Source of the DNA: Aphis gossypii
Lineage: Eukaryota; Arthropoda; Insecta; Hemiptera; Aphididae
Reading direction: 5' to 3'
Assembly (NCBI RefSeq): GCF_020184175.1
Contig: NW_026083056.1
Span: 144,446 to 208,445 of the forward strand
Length of the DNA: 64,000 nucleotides
Shown piece by piece: positions 23,206 through 31,081 of this stretch. Made by a program: the position numbers and the translations under genes. The notes below the pieces were generated by a model. It searched no databases. It saw nothing but the letters and a program-made list of their open reading frames with translations, and was not told the DNA's origin. Numbering within the stretch: position 1 is the stretch's first letter; each line of letters begins with the position of its first letter.

Positions 23206-23461
23206 TGTAGGTGTCGGGCTGAAATAACTATATTATGACACGTTAATAACGGCGGAAACACACTTTATTAAACAGTAAAGTTGACAATACTTATAACGAC
23301 GCGCGAGTGTCGGCGACGACGGTTCGGCAAAAGCTAAAGCTCGTCGCCGCCGCCGACCGGGCCGTCGGCCGTGCCTTGAGGCGGCGGCCAGACCGGTTGT
23401 CCAGTCGCGTTATCGCGGACGAGAAAAGGCAGCCGCGGTCGTTGCGATAACGACCGCGACA
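23206..23461 (-). repeat. gypsy C 3' LTR with adjacent polypurine tract
   Basis: 256 bp, TGTAGGTGTC ... CGCGACA on the plus strand. Just inside it, minus-strand GGACTTGGGGGGGAGTA (about 23462-23478) is the polypurine tract priming plus-strand DNA. The LTR (minus strand) carries a 10-bp hairpin near its start (CGCGGTCGTT and its complement), a TATAAG box and an AATAAAG polyadenylation signal. Confidence 0.95.
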
Positions 23462-23504
23462 TACTCCCCCCCAAGTCCGCGAAACGCGACCAGCGCCCCT
23501 GACC

Positions 23505-24081
23505 CTATTCGCCCAAGGGGCCGGTGTCCGCCTCGTGCGTCACCTCCATCTCCTCGATCCACCGCTCCACGACTGCCAACTGCGCTTCGGGTGTGGCTGG
23601 TGGTTGGGAGGGCTGGATCGGAGGTGTGGGTGTAGGAGCTGGTGCTGGTGGTGCCGCTCCGGGTGCTGGCTCAGGAGCTGGTGGCTGTCCGGTTAGCTGC
23701 TGAGCTGGCGGCGGAGCTGGTGGCTGCACGGCTGGCTGCAGAGGCTGGAACCGCCCTCGTCTGTCCCGCACATCGTGACGCTGGTACGCCGGCAGTAGGC
23801 TGCGGGGTGTTAGCCCGCGTGGACCGACGTCCCTCGGCGAACCCCCTCTCGAAAAGAGCCCACGCCGTCGGGCTGGCCCGGATCCGGCCGAATGAGGCGG
23901 TGGCCGCGCGTTCAGCCGACCAACCGCTCACCATATCCTCCGGTCCATCCCCGGAGAGCCTCCTGGCTTCTCGGAGGAGCTGCCCGGCCATGGCCCGTAG
24001 CTTCTCCACGTGGGCGGCGATCATGCCACGGGATGGCCGGTTGTTGCGGTTCGGTGGCGGGTTATTTGCGCGTTCTGCCAT
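23505..24081 (-). pseudogene. gypsy C ORF3, Pro/Ala-rich protein downstream of integrase
   Basis: It starts ATG 24081 (MAERANNPPPNRNNRPSRG), only 17 bp after the integrase frame, on the same strand and in the position where envelope would lie in an errantivirus. About 90 N-terminal residues form a helical, charged region (IAAHVEKLRAMAGQLLREA; WALFERGFAEGRRS). A frameshift near 23770 is needed to reach the second half (23505-23771), a proline/alanine-rich tract (PAPTPTPPIQPSQPPA) ending in an acidic tail (VERWIEEMEVTHEADTG). No signal peptide, membrane helix or glycoprotein feature is seen, so it is not an envelope. Function unknown; it could be a structural or RNA-binding accessory protein. 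Confidence 0.6.
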
Positions 24082-24097
24082 CTAAAACAAGGTATGA

Positions 24098-24553
24098 TTA
24101 GTTAGTGTTCTCAGACGGTCCTACAGCTCGCTTCATCGCTGAGACATGTAACTTAGTAGGGTGTTTACCCTCCGTCAAGAACACTCCGGTTCCTAGTGGT
24201 TTACCCAACTTAACCGGACCTAACCATTTCGGGGTGAACCCCGCGTTAAACCGCTTCTCCGCACTTGACTGCGGATGCGCTTTGTAGTATACCCAATCCC
24301 CTACTGCCAGATTGCCTTTTCCCGGGGATTCTGGGGGTATATGGGTATTAGGGGCCTTGGGGCCGGAAACCACCGGGTAACCCCCCTCTACCGCCGGAGT
24401 ATCATCCTGTTCCGCCGGAGAATCTTCGGTTCCTACCGGAGGGTTCTGATGTGCTCCGGACAACTCCGGACCATTGTTGCCGTCGTCCGGTGACTCTTCA
24501 GCCAACTCAAGCTGCCAGTCTCCGGGGACCTTGATCTCCCGACCAAACATCAT
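24098..24553 (-). CDS. gypsy C integrase C-terminal part
   Basis: A frame of 151 residues overlapping the integrase core frame by 47 bp in another phase. After MMFGREIKVPGDWQL comes a low-complexity Pro/Glu/Ser/Gly linker (about residues 18-80), then a chromatin-binding-type C-terminal domain: VGDWVYYKAHPQS, FTPKWLGPVKLGK, HVSAMKRAV. This domain normally completes integrase; here a single indel separates it from the core. Confidence 0.75.
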   Translation of the reverse strand: MMFGREIKVPGDWQLELAEESPDDGNNGPELSGAHQNPPVGTEDSPAEQDDTPAVEGGYPVVSGPKAPNTHIPPESPGKGNLAVGDWVYYKAHPQSSAEKRFNAGFTPKWLGPVKLGKPLGTGVFLTEGKHPTKLHVSAMKRAVGPSENTN

Positions 24554-25079
24554 TTGGCCGGCGACTGTCCGGTGTTTCGTTTTCTTTGTTGTTTCTTACG
24601 GAGAACAACACGTGTGGCAGATAGACATCCCACAGATGATGAGGCTTATCAACAAGTAAGGTTCGTAACCCTTTCTTCAACTCTTGATTCTGCCTTTCTA
24701 CCGGGTTGACAAGTGGGTGGTATATTGGAGTCGTCCAACCTTCCACTCCCCACTTCTTGAGTGCCTCTCCCATTGCCTTGGACACGAACTGCGGGCCATT
24801 ATCTGACAATAATGCCCTCGGGTATCCGAACCGTGGGAACAACTCCCGTTCGAATGTATCCACAATCGCTTTGGTCGTCGCCTTTCCTAAAGGGTAGGCC
24901 TCTACCCAGCGACTGTAGCAGTCTGTTACTACCAAAATCGTCGTCTTACCCCGCTGCGTCCGCGGGTACGGACCCATAAGATCGATGCTCAGTACCTCCC
25001 AAGGTTGACGTGGGATCCTGGTGCACATCCGATCTTCAGGTTTACGATTAGTGGTTTTACCCGTGCACAGACGTCGCAT
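24507..25079 (-). CDS. gypsy C integrase catalytic core
   Basis: Retroviral-type integrase core (rve). The catalytic triad is visible: Asp in EVLSIDLMGPYPRTQRG, Asp in LLSDNGPQFVSK, Glu in NPVERQNQELKKGLR. All three are intact with normal spacing. It overlaps the preceding frame (HHCC domain) by about 90 bp in a different phase, so the protein is split by indels. It catalyses cDNA insertion into the chromosome. Confidence 0.88.
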   Translation of the reverse strand: MRRLCTGKTTNRKPEDRMCTRIPRQPWEVLSIDLMGPYPRTQRGKTTILVVTDCYSRWVEAYPLGKATTKAIVDTFERELFPRFGYPRALLSDNGPQFVSKAMGEALKKWGVEGWTTPIYHPLVNPVERQNQELKKGLRTLLVDKPHHLWDVYLPHVLFSVRNNKENETPDSRRPNDVWSGDQGPRRLAA

Positions 25080-25636
25080 GCCCGCACGTAGTTACGCACT
25101 GCTTCACGCATACCGGCCCAAAAGAAACGACTCTTTATGCTACGGTACGTTTCTTTCCACCCTGGGTGATTCGCTGTATCGTGGTCGTGAAACCTTTGCA
25201 GCAGAATTTGGGCCTTGTCAGCTGGGACGACCACCCCTTCTTCTCCATTCGCAATGGATCGAGGGTGGCGGTGCAACACCCTGTCCCGCATGACGTACAG
25301 CTTCGGCAGACGCCCGAACCTTGCACCGTCTCCGGAGAGTTTGGCAACTATCTCCCGTATGTTCGGGTCGTTCTGTTGCCACTCTCGGACATCTCGCAAT
25401 GTGACGTTTCCGTCATCCCTCTTCGGCTGGATCGCACCACACTGGGTGACACCCACTCTGGGTCCTCCGGCCACGCCGGACAGATCACCGAAGACTCCGA
25501 ACATTTCTCCGGACACTCCCGGCCGAATCACAGGGGGGTCGTGGATATTATTCTCCAACGATTCTTCGTCCACTGTATTCGGTCCCGCCGGACAACGGGA
25601 TAGCGCGTCGGCTGCTTCATTTTCTACTCCGGGCAA
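24989..25636 (-). CDS. gypsy C RNase H end, linker and integrase zinc domain
   Basis: Begins in ENEAADALSRCP, the usual end of gypsy RNase H. It continues through a linker that contains GVSGEMFGVFGDLSGV, a repeat shared with this element's gag. It then contains the integrase HHCC zinc domain: RFHDHDTANHPGWKETY (two His) and VRACDVCARVK (two Cys). It shifts frame into the catalytic core at about 25079. Confidence 0.82.
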   Translation of the reverse strand: MPGVENEAADALSRCPAGPNTVDEESLENNIHDPPVIRPGVSGEMFGVFGDLSGVAGGPRVGVTQCGAIQPKRDDGNVTLRDVREWQQNDPNIREIVAKLSGDGARFGRLPKLYVMRDRVLHRHPRSIANGEEGVVVPADKAQILLQRFHDHDTANHPGWKETYRSIKSRFFWAGMREAVRNYVRACDVCARVKPLIVNLKIGCAPGSHVNLGRY

Positions 25637-25849
25637 GTGCCGGATTTCGAAATCGAAAGCCCCGAGTTGTAACGCCCATCGCGTTAGTTTGCTGTTGGTA
25701 CAGCGAGCTTGCTGACCATCGGAGTGAGTGCCGCGTTATTTGTAAATAACATAAACTTACCAGACTCAAGATACGGCCTGAACCTGTCAACCGCCCAAAC
25801 TATGGCTAGACATTCGCGTTCGACTGCCGAGTATCTTCCCTGAGCTGGG
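25637..25849 (-). pseudogene. gypsy C RNase H, frame-disrupted segment
   Basis: Minus-strand pieces read FASKKLNPAQGRYSAVERECLA and WAVDRFRPYLESGKF, the RNase H region with the catalytic Glu (ERECLA). A frameshift near 25860 and a second lesion near 25690 break continuity with the RT frame and the linker frame. Confidence 0.7.
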
Positions 25850-26554
25850 TTAAGTTTTTTGCTGGCAAAGGATATGATTTACGGTCGCCACTCTCCCCCG
25901 CTGGAAGAGCACGGCACCAACTCCGACTTCGCTTGCGTCGGTCTGTAGATTGAATGGCTTACCCGGAAGAGGAGGGCAGAGCCGTGGTGCGGACACCAAA
26001 GACTCCTTCAACTTCCGGAACGCCTCTTGCTCAATTTCTGACCAACGCCATTTGGTCCCTTTGGCCAACAGACTCGTGAGCGGTGCTGTGATCTCGGCAT
26101 AGTGTGGCACGAACTGGCTGTACCAACCACAAACGCCTAACACGCGCAACACGTCTTTTGTCTTTTTTGGAACCGGTAACTCCTGAATCGCCGTCAATTT
26201 CTCCGGTTCCCGGTCTATTCCTTCACCGTCCACGACGTGACCTAGGAATTTGATCTGTGCCACCCCGAATGTACATTTTTTGGGTTGGCACGTTAGACCG
26301 TAAGACTGGAATCGCTCCAAGACTCTCTGCAAGTGGTTTAGATGTTGATCGGGACTCTCAGAGTATATCACAATATCATCCAAATAAACCAACACAAATT
26401 TACCAACTAACCCACGGAAGACTTCGCTTACCAAGCGACAGAATGTGGCTGGGGCGTTTTTAAGTCCAAAAGGCATTACCTTAAACTGGAATAATCCTCT
26501 TTGGGTCCTAAACGCCGTCAGTGGACGTTCTCTGCGGAGAGACCCACTTGCCAA
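25850..26554 (-). CDS. gypsy C reverse transcriptase palm/thumb and RNase H start
   Basis: RT core: FQFKVMPFGLKNAPATF, then active site FVLVYLDDIVIYSES (YLDD). The thumb and connection follow: IKFLGHVVDGEGIDREPEK and VLGVCGWYSQFVPHYAEI. The RNase H start is FNLQTDASEVGVGAVLFQ, with its first catalytic Asp. The preceding RT frame ends in a 1-base shift near 26540. The enzyme copies element RNA into DNA in the particle. Confidence 0.9.
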   Translation of the reverse strand: MASGSLRRERPLTAFRTQRGLFQFKVMPFGLKNAPATFCRLVSEVFRGLVGKFVLVYLDDIVIYSESPDQHLNHLQRVLERFQSYGLTCQPKKCTFGVAQIKFLGHVVDGEGIDREPEKLTAIQELPVPKKTKDVLRVLGVCGWYSQFVPHYAEITAPLTSLLAKGTKWRWSEIEQEAFRKLKESLVSAPRLCPPLPGKPFNLQTDASEVGVGAVLFQRGRVATVNHILCQQKT

Positions 26555-27041
26555 TATCCTGATTCAGATCCATGGTGCTGTAAATTTTCGCTCCGCCCAT
26601 TCCTCGGACCATGTCATGGAGGTCCGGCATTGGGTGAGCATCCGACTCCGTCTGTATGTTCAGACGGCGATAGTCAACGCAAAATATGCGTGAACCATCC
26701 TTTTTCTTCACGAGTACTACCGGTGCAGCCCATGGAGATATGCTAGGTTCAACAAACCCCTGTTCCTCCATGTCTCGCACCATTTCAGCAATTACCTCGT
26801 TTTTTTCTCGGGAGTACCCGTAAGCATTTAGAGCCACCGGATTTGGATCCTTGAGACGGATCTGGTGCTCTATCACCCGAGTTCTGTTACCTCTCCGGAG
26901 AAAACCTCCGGATATTGGCCTAAGACTTCTTTGACCCGCGTACCGTACTCTCCTTCCGGTAAAACTCCTACGGTGACCGGAGTTACTGGATTTCTCCAAC
27001 TCACGGAAACCCGTCTTTCTTTCCCCAAATGGATTATGCAA
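26508..27041 (-). CDS. gypsy C reverse transcriptase N-terminal part
   Basis: From about residue 50: HQIRLKDPNPVALNAYGYS, EEQGFVEPSISPWAAPVVLVKKKDG, FCVDYRRLN, and YSTMDLNQ with the first RT catalytic Asp. The frame then diverges (DIGKWVSPQ) because of an indel about 26540-26560. Upstream residues of this frame overlap the protease frame, which ends at 26873. Confidence 0.85.
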   Translation of the reverse strand: MHNPFGERKTGFRELEKSSNSGHRRSFTGRRVRYAGQRSLRPISGGFLRRGNRTRVIEHQIRLKDPNPVALNAYGYSREKNEVIAEMVRDMEEQGFVEPSISPWAAPVVLVKKKDGSRIFCVDYRRLNIQTESDAHPMPDLHDMVRGMGGAKIYSTMDLNQDIGKWVSPQRTSTDGV

Positions 27042-27742
27042 CCACTATAGTCCCAAGCGACTTGTTGCTCCACGAGGAAATCGTGGCCCAGGAAGACATC
27101 TCCAATGAGATCGTCTAACACTGCTGCCTTGAAGCTTACCTCCATATCCACTATCCGGGCCCGAAATTCGGAAAACTCCGTAATTTCTCGGGTCCGACCG
27201 TCCGCCATCCGGACAATCTCCGGTTCTTCGGTAAAACTTCGGCCGAACTTCTTTGCCACCCACGGTTTGACATAAGTCCTCGCCGCCTGGGAGTCCAATA
27301 GCGCTACTACTGCCCCGAGTGCAAACTCAAGTTCTATGGCCGGTACCGGAACATCCGATACCCTAGTTTTCCCCGTTGACACCGTTGCAATGGCTGGAGA
27401 CTCAAACGCTTCAGTCCGCAGATCCGAGAAGCATTGCCGCAACTCAAACTTTGAGTCCGTATCTGAGTCTCTCCTTTTGCACATCTTCCGTGGATAAGGA
27501 ACTATTTCCTCGGTAAAATTTTCGGATGTGACCGGACAAATTAACAACTGCTGTGTTAACTTATTTTGTTCCGCATCACTTGAAATGCTGTTCGCGACAT
27601 TGTTATCGGAAGGATAACTCACCTCGGTGATATCTTCACATTTGTCCGAAATATTTTCAATCCTGCTCGATTTTCCATACCTTTTGTCCGGGTGGTTCGA
27701 CCACCTCTCCTTCGATTTGCCATTTGCCCGACTCATTGTCAC
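26873..27742 (-). CDS. gypsy C aspartic protease region
   Basis: Retropepsin-like region in about the second half of this frame: ALGAVVALLDSQAARTYVKPW corresponds to the LLDSGA-type active site, but the glycine after Asp-Ser is Gln here. Further on, LDDLIGDVFLGHDFLVEQ matches the second conserved strand. The N-terminal half is a hydrophilic, poorly conserved linker (KSKERWSNHPDKR). The frame shows GTG rather than ATG at its first listed codon, and it is probably reached by frame change from the previous frame, not by initiation. Confidence 0.75.
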   Translation of the reverse strand: MTMSRANGKSKERWSNHPDKRYGKSSRIENISDKCEDITEVSYPSDNNVANSISSDAEQNKLTQQLLICPVTSENFTEEIVPYPRKMCKRRDSDTDSKFELRQCFSDLRTEAFESPAIATVSTGKTRVSDVPVPAIELEFALGAVVALLDSQAARTYVKPWVAKKFGRSFTEEPEIVRMADGRTREITEFSEFRARIVDMEVSFKAAVLDDLIGDVFLGHDFLVEQQVAWDYSGCIIHLGKERRVSVSWRNPVTPVTVGVLPEGEYGTRVKEVLGQYPEVFSGEVTELG

Positions 27743-28188
27743 GAACTGTGGTTCCTTTTCCGGAACATCGCTTTCAATGAGTTTTCTCGGGTGGCTACGG
27801 CGTTTTTTCTCCGGTGTTTCCCCGGGGCTCGACGGTTTTCACCGGACAACTTCTCACTCCGGACGTCCACTTCGGGTAACGAAGTTTTCCTCCGGAGGAT
27901 TTCCGTTCTTACCGGTTTTCTCCGGTCCAGAATTCTTTTGGCCGATTTATTCGGATCCTTTCCCGAGTCTCCGGTCCGTAACGCTCCGAAGTTCCATTTC
28001 TTGGGGTCAGTTCTTGTAATTTGTGGTTTCTGTACCGAAACGTTACTCACTGACCAAGTAGAACTTCGTTGCTTACCACTCTTCGGCCGACTCGTGACTT
28101 TTCCGCCGGTTACTTCCTGGCCGGTCGGGACCCGGCGGTCCCGCCGGTCGTTCTGGCGTTTCCCGACTCCGACTTTCTTTTCGGACAT
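27739..28188 (-). CDS. gypsy C pol N-terminal frame, in -1 phase to gag
   Basis: A basic, low-complexity frame (RQNDRRDRRVPTGQEV; KHRRKNAVATRENS) overlapping the 3' end of gag by 79 bp in the -1 phase, with a slippery heptamer and hairpin in the overlap. It therefore looks like the start of the gag-pol fusion. It has no catalytic domain of its own and ends at 27739 where the protease frame continues in another phase. Confidence 0.6.
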   Translation of the reverse strand: MSEKKVGVGKRQNDRRDRRVPTGQEVTGGKVTSRPKSGKQRSSTWSVSNVSVQKPQITRTDPKKWNFGALRTGDSGKDPNKSAKRILDRRKPVRTEILRRKTSLPEVDVRSEKLSGENRRAPGKHRRKNAVATRENSLKAMFRKRNHSS

Positions 28189-29567
28189 GCAGCTTGCCAG
28201 TGGTCATGACTATCACATACTCTGCATCCTGCACCCGAAGATAGTCGTTCCCTCGGATTAGGCACCTGGGATTTGCTAGCATCCTCAGCTTTTCTCCTAT
28301 CCAACCATTTTAATTTTGGTGGTCCGCTGGTGCTCTCTCCCGCCTTATCCGGTACTACGGCCTTACTACCATCCAAAATATGTGCAAGCGCACGTAGTTC
28401 ACTGAACGATTTCAGCCGTTCAATGCTTGCATGAATTCTAAATTCATCACGCATGAGCCCAATCACCGTCATCACCACCGCTTCTTCAGTCAAACCAAGA
28501 TTTAACCTCCGATACAACTGGTACTTGTAAAGGACATACCCTCCCAGTGTTTCGGCCTTGGTCTGAGAGGTACTTAACAGTTCCGATTGTAGGCTCGACT
28601 GTAATTCGTCCCCGTTTAACTTTTCCAAAAGCTCAAACTTGAACTCTTGCCATGGCAAGTCCAACGCCCTCATGGTTCCCCACCATGTACCTGCCTGTGC
28701 CTTTAGCTGAGGGGCCAACACGGTCACCCATCGAGCCATGTGGATACCAGTTTCTTCAAGTATTGCTTTGGCCTGGAGCAAAAACCGCAGCGGGTCTTCC
28801 TCCCTCTTGCCAGCAAACTCTGGTATCGACGCACGGGCCATATTCAACTCATTTTGAGGAATGAGCTGGCTGTCCGCGAAGGGAACACGTTTTCCACCGG
28901 AGAGATTACTCCGTAACGCTTCCCCATCACTTCTACCGGACACTTCGCCGGACACTCCGGACAGATCACCGAAGACACCGGACATTTCACCGGACACTCC
29001 GGACCGGTTACCGGAAACTCCGGATACTTCCCGATTTCTCGGGTTTTCCCCGGCCAATCTGCTCCGTATGTTCGCCCAACGGCTCTCAAAACTCACACCT
29101 TGAGTTTTGACCGGAAGATTTTGACTTTTGCCCGGGCAATTTTGATTTTCTCCGGACAAAATGCTGGTGGAAGGTTTGGGGGAAACCCCACGGCATGCGC
29201 AACTCGCTTGCGCCACCCGTTCGGTCGACCTAAGCTTTTCTTCGGCTAACTCCCTCTCCAAGCGTTCCACGCTCTCGCTGAGAGTAGCAATTGTTAGCTG
29301 CTGCTTGTCGACCGTTGTTTCCAGCCCCTCTAGTCTATCTAACATCTGTTGCATAAAGTGGTTTATCAAATCTCCGTCGGATTTTCCCTCTTCACCACTG
29401 TTCTGGACCTCCGATGTATTATCTTCCAGTACCTGGGCTGACGTCCCGTCAGTTACCCCAAACCGTACTGATCTTGGATCCATGTTTTCCTTAGACCTAA
29501 TATACTCCTCTAGTGCTAGGAGTTTGTCGGCCTTGGACCCCCCGGTCTCAATACCACGTATCGACAA
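28110..29567 (-). CDS. gypsy C Gag polyprotein, intact
   Basis: 485 residues, uninterrupted. The N-terminus has a charged region and a coiled coil at about residues 85-125 (LEGLETTVDKQQLTIATL). A glycine/serine repeat follows at about 185-220 (GVSGEMSGVFGDLSGVSGE). The retrotransposon capsid-type domain is at about 260-390 (WWGTMRALDLPWQEFKFEL; LLSTSQTKAETLGGYVLYK). A single zinc knuckle CRVCDSHDHWQAAC (CX2CX4HX4C) lies near the C-terminus, then a basic tail. Gag forms the particle and packages RNA. The start is chosen as the first ATG of the long frame after a 424-bp leader. Confidence 0.9.
   Translation of the reverse strand: MSIRGIETGGSKADKLLALEEYIRSKENMDPRSVRFGVTDGTSAQVLEDNTSEVQNSGEEGKSDGDLINHFMQQMLDRLEGLETTVDKQQLTIATLSESVERLERELAEEKLRSTERVAQASCACRGVSPKPSTSILSGENQNCPGKSQNLPVKTQGVSFESRWANIRSRLAGENPRNREVSGVSGNRSGVSGEMSGVFGDLSGVSGEVSGRSDGEALRSNLSGGKRVPFADSQLIPQNELNMARASIPEFAGKREEDPLRFLLQAKAILEETGIHMARWVTVLAPQLKAQAGTWWGTMRALDLPWQEFKFELLEKLNGDELQSSLQSELLSTSQTKAETLGGYVLYKYQLYRRLNLGLTEEAVVMTVIGLMRDEFRIHASIERLKSFSELRALAHILDGSKAVVPDKAGESTSGPPKLKWLDRRKAEDASKSQVPNPRERLSSGAGCRVCDSHDHWQAACPKRKSESGNARTTGGTAGSRPARK
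28120..28164 (-). promoter_or_regulatory. programmed -1 ribosomal frameshift signal (gag to pol)
   Basis: Minus-strand heptamer GGGAAAC at 28164-28158 sits in the gag zero frame as G-GGA-AAC, matching the X-XXY-YYZ rule. Eight bases downstream is a GC-rich hairpin, CCGGCG-GGAC-CGCCGG, with an overlapping alternative stem (GGGACC/GGTCCC). It lies inside the 79-bp gag/pol overlap and the shift direction is right. Confidence 0.75.
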
Positions 29568-29991
29568 TTCCCGGTTAATTTCTACAATATTTAACTCACT
29601 AATGCTTTCGTAACCATTGGGGAGATTAAATTTAATTGCAATTATCTATCTAATTAATTACGATGGATACGAAATTACGTAACTCGGGCTATCGCTGGTA
29701 GAGATATATACTTTCCAATCTATAAATAGCCAAAACTAAGTTTAGCTCCGTAGGAATTACACTAAATTATGCAAATTTTGCCAAAATTTACCACCTTAGA
29801 TTGGATAGTCCTTAATATTATTCAAAATAAAAAAAAATATAAATAATTTGAATAACACTATTTAGGAACCGGTATGATCAGGACACCTATTGTAGGTTCT
29901 TTTAACCCGATATGTGCTAATTTACTTTAATTTACGTAAAATTATTTTTATTAAAATTAGCACTTACCTTACTCCTTTCTGACTGCGCCAA
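29568..29991 (-). promoter_or_regulatory. gypsy C leader with tRNA primer-binding site
   Basis: Adjoining the 5' LTR, the minus strand reads TGGCGCAGTCAGAAAGGAG from about 29990 downward. Its first ten bases match the tRNA-Ser-type primer-binding site of elements such as 17.6/297. The remaining leader is AT-rich and non-coding. Confidence 0.75.
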
Positions 29992-30248
29992 TGTAGGTGT
30001 CGGGCTGAAATAACTATATTATGACACGTTTAATAACGGCGGAAACACACTTTATTAAACAGTAAAGTTGACAATACTTATAACGACGCGCGAGTGTCGG
30101 CGACGACGGTTCGGCAAAAGCTAAAGCTCGTCGCCGCCGCCGACCGGGCCGTCGGCCGTGCCTTGAGGCGGCGGCCAGACCGGTTGTCCAGTCGCGTTAT
30201 CGCGGACGAGGAAAGGCATCCGCGGTCGTTGCGATAACGACCGCGACA
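29992..30248 (-). repeat. gypsy C 5' LTR (promoter LTR)
   Basis: 257 bp, differing from the 3' LTR by one 1-base indel and about two substitutions, so roughly 99% identical and indicating a recent insertion. It contains, on the minus strand, a terminal hairpin, a TATAAG box and AATAAAG. Confidence 0.95.
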
Positions 30249-30249
30249 G

Positions 30250-30829
30250 CCTGATTGATGTGAATTAAAATTAGAAACTAATGGTACTGCTGGGAGAGAT
30301 AGAGTATTAAATGATCCCATTTGTGAACTTTTTTTTTGCATTTTTTTCTTTAAAATTAATTTTCTTGGAGATGAAAACAATTTTTTATTTCTTTGATTTT
30401 GATAATGTGACAATTCTGTTGTATTAAATTGTTTATGACATTTGATGCGTCTTTTTTCTTTGGCATTGGAGAGATTATTATTTGTAATGCACGAATCATC
30501 AGTATTTTCTACACGGATTAATTTGTTTTTAGCTTTCACAAAATCATCTGAAATATAAGTTATTAACAATAAATAAATATTTTAGCAACTATACATATAA
30601 CATACATACCATCTGAACTCCAAATATGCTTAATATCATATATTTCCCAATTGTTCTTTGATTGCTCTAAATGTTTCACCATCATATCATATTTTTTGTG
30701 TACATTAGGACCATTCCCTAAATCATTAGGATAGTAACACTTGGTATTATTTTCTAATAACCAAGATTTTGGTACAATTTGGATGCCATCATCAAACTCG
30801 ATAACCCAATACTGTCTAGAACAGGTAAT
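30250..30829 (-). pseudogene. DUF4806-like protein gene, interrupted by gypsy C
   Basis: Minus strand. Exon from about 30829 to 30611: YWVIEFDDGIQIVPKSWL, KCYYPND, WEIYDIKHIWSSD, resembling the N-terminal domain of insect and cnidarian DUF4806-type proteins. An intron follows with a GT donor near 30609 and an AG acceptor near 30548. The next exon, 30547 down to 30250, is lysine-rich (NAKEKRRIKCHKQF; SPRKLILKKKMQKKSS). The gypsy LTR begins at 30248, inside this exon. The DUF4806 core itself is not visible. It lies immediately downstream of the Tnp2-like gene on the same strand, a pairing I associate with certain animal transposon-derived loci. Confidence 0.5.
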
Positions 30830-31081
30830 TATTATTTATTATATGTTTTGAATTAATTCAAAATATATCTATGATCAAAATAAAATAGTAAGTAAATATT
30901 TTAAGTTAAAAACAAACATAATTATTATATTTTCAATTTTATAATTTAGGTATACATTTGGATATATAAATTAATATAGTAATTAATATTATATGATACA
31001 GAGATAGGCTATAGGTTATTTACTAAAATTACCTATAATACTATAAATATTATTTAGATTAAAACAAAATAAAGATTATTG

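Larger units (their letters stand above)
23206..30248 (-). mobile_element. full-length GC-rich Ty3/gypsy LTR retrotransposon (copy C)
   Basis: Flanked by a 4-bp duplication GCCT (23202-23205 and 30249-30252). Two near-identical LTRs of 256 and 257 bp begin TG and end CA. Order on the minus strand: 5' LTR, primer-binding site, leader, gag, protease, RT, RNase H, integrase, extra ORF, polypurine tract, 3' LTR. It is much more GC-rich than its neighbours. It interrupts the 3' part of the DUF4806-like gene at 30250-30829. Coding frames need several shifts beyond the expected gag-pol one. Confidence 0.95.

Noticed and set aside
23642..25715. Long plus-strand frames opposite the gypsy C pol and ORF3
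   Set aside because: They are antisense shadows of a GC-rich coding region; they have no domain motifs, while the minus strand reads clear RT, integrase and protease motifs.
27627..29613. Plus-strand frames opposite gag (for example 27692-28261 and 29161-29613)
   Set aside because: Composition-driven shadows of the minus-strand gag/pro region without recognisable features.
30078..30569. A single ORF fusing DUF4806-like sequence with downstream residues
   Set aside because: The last third is translated LTR sequence; the fusion is a by-product of the gypsy C insertion.
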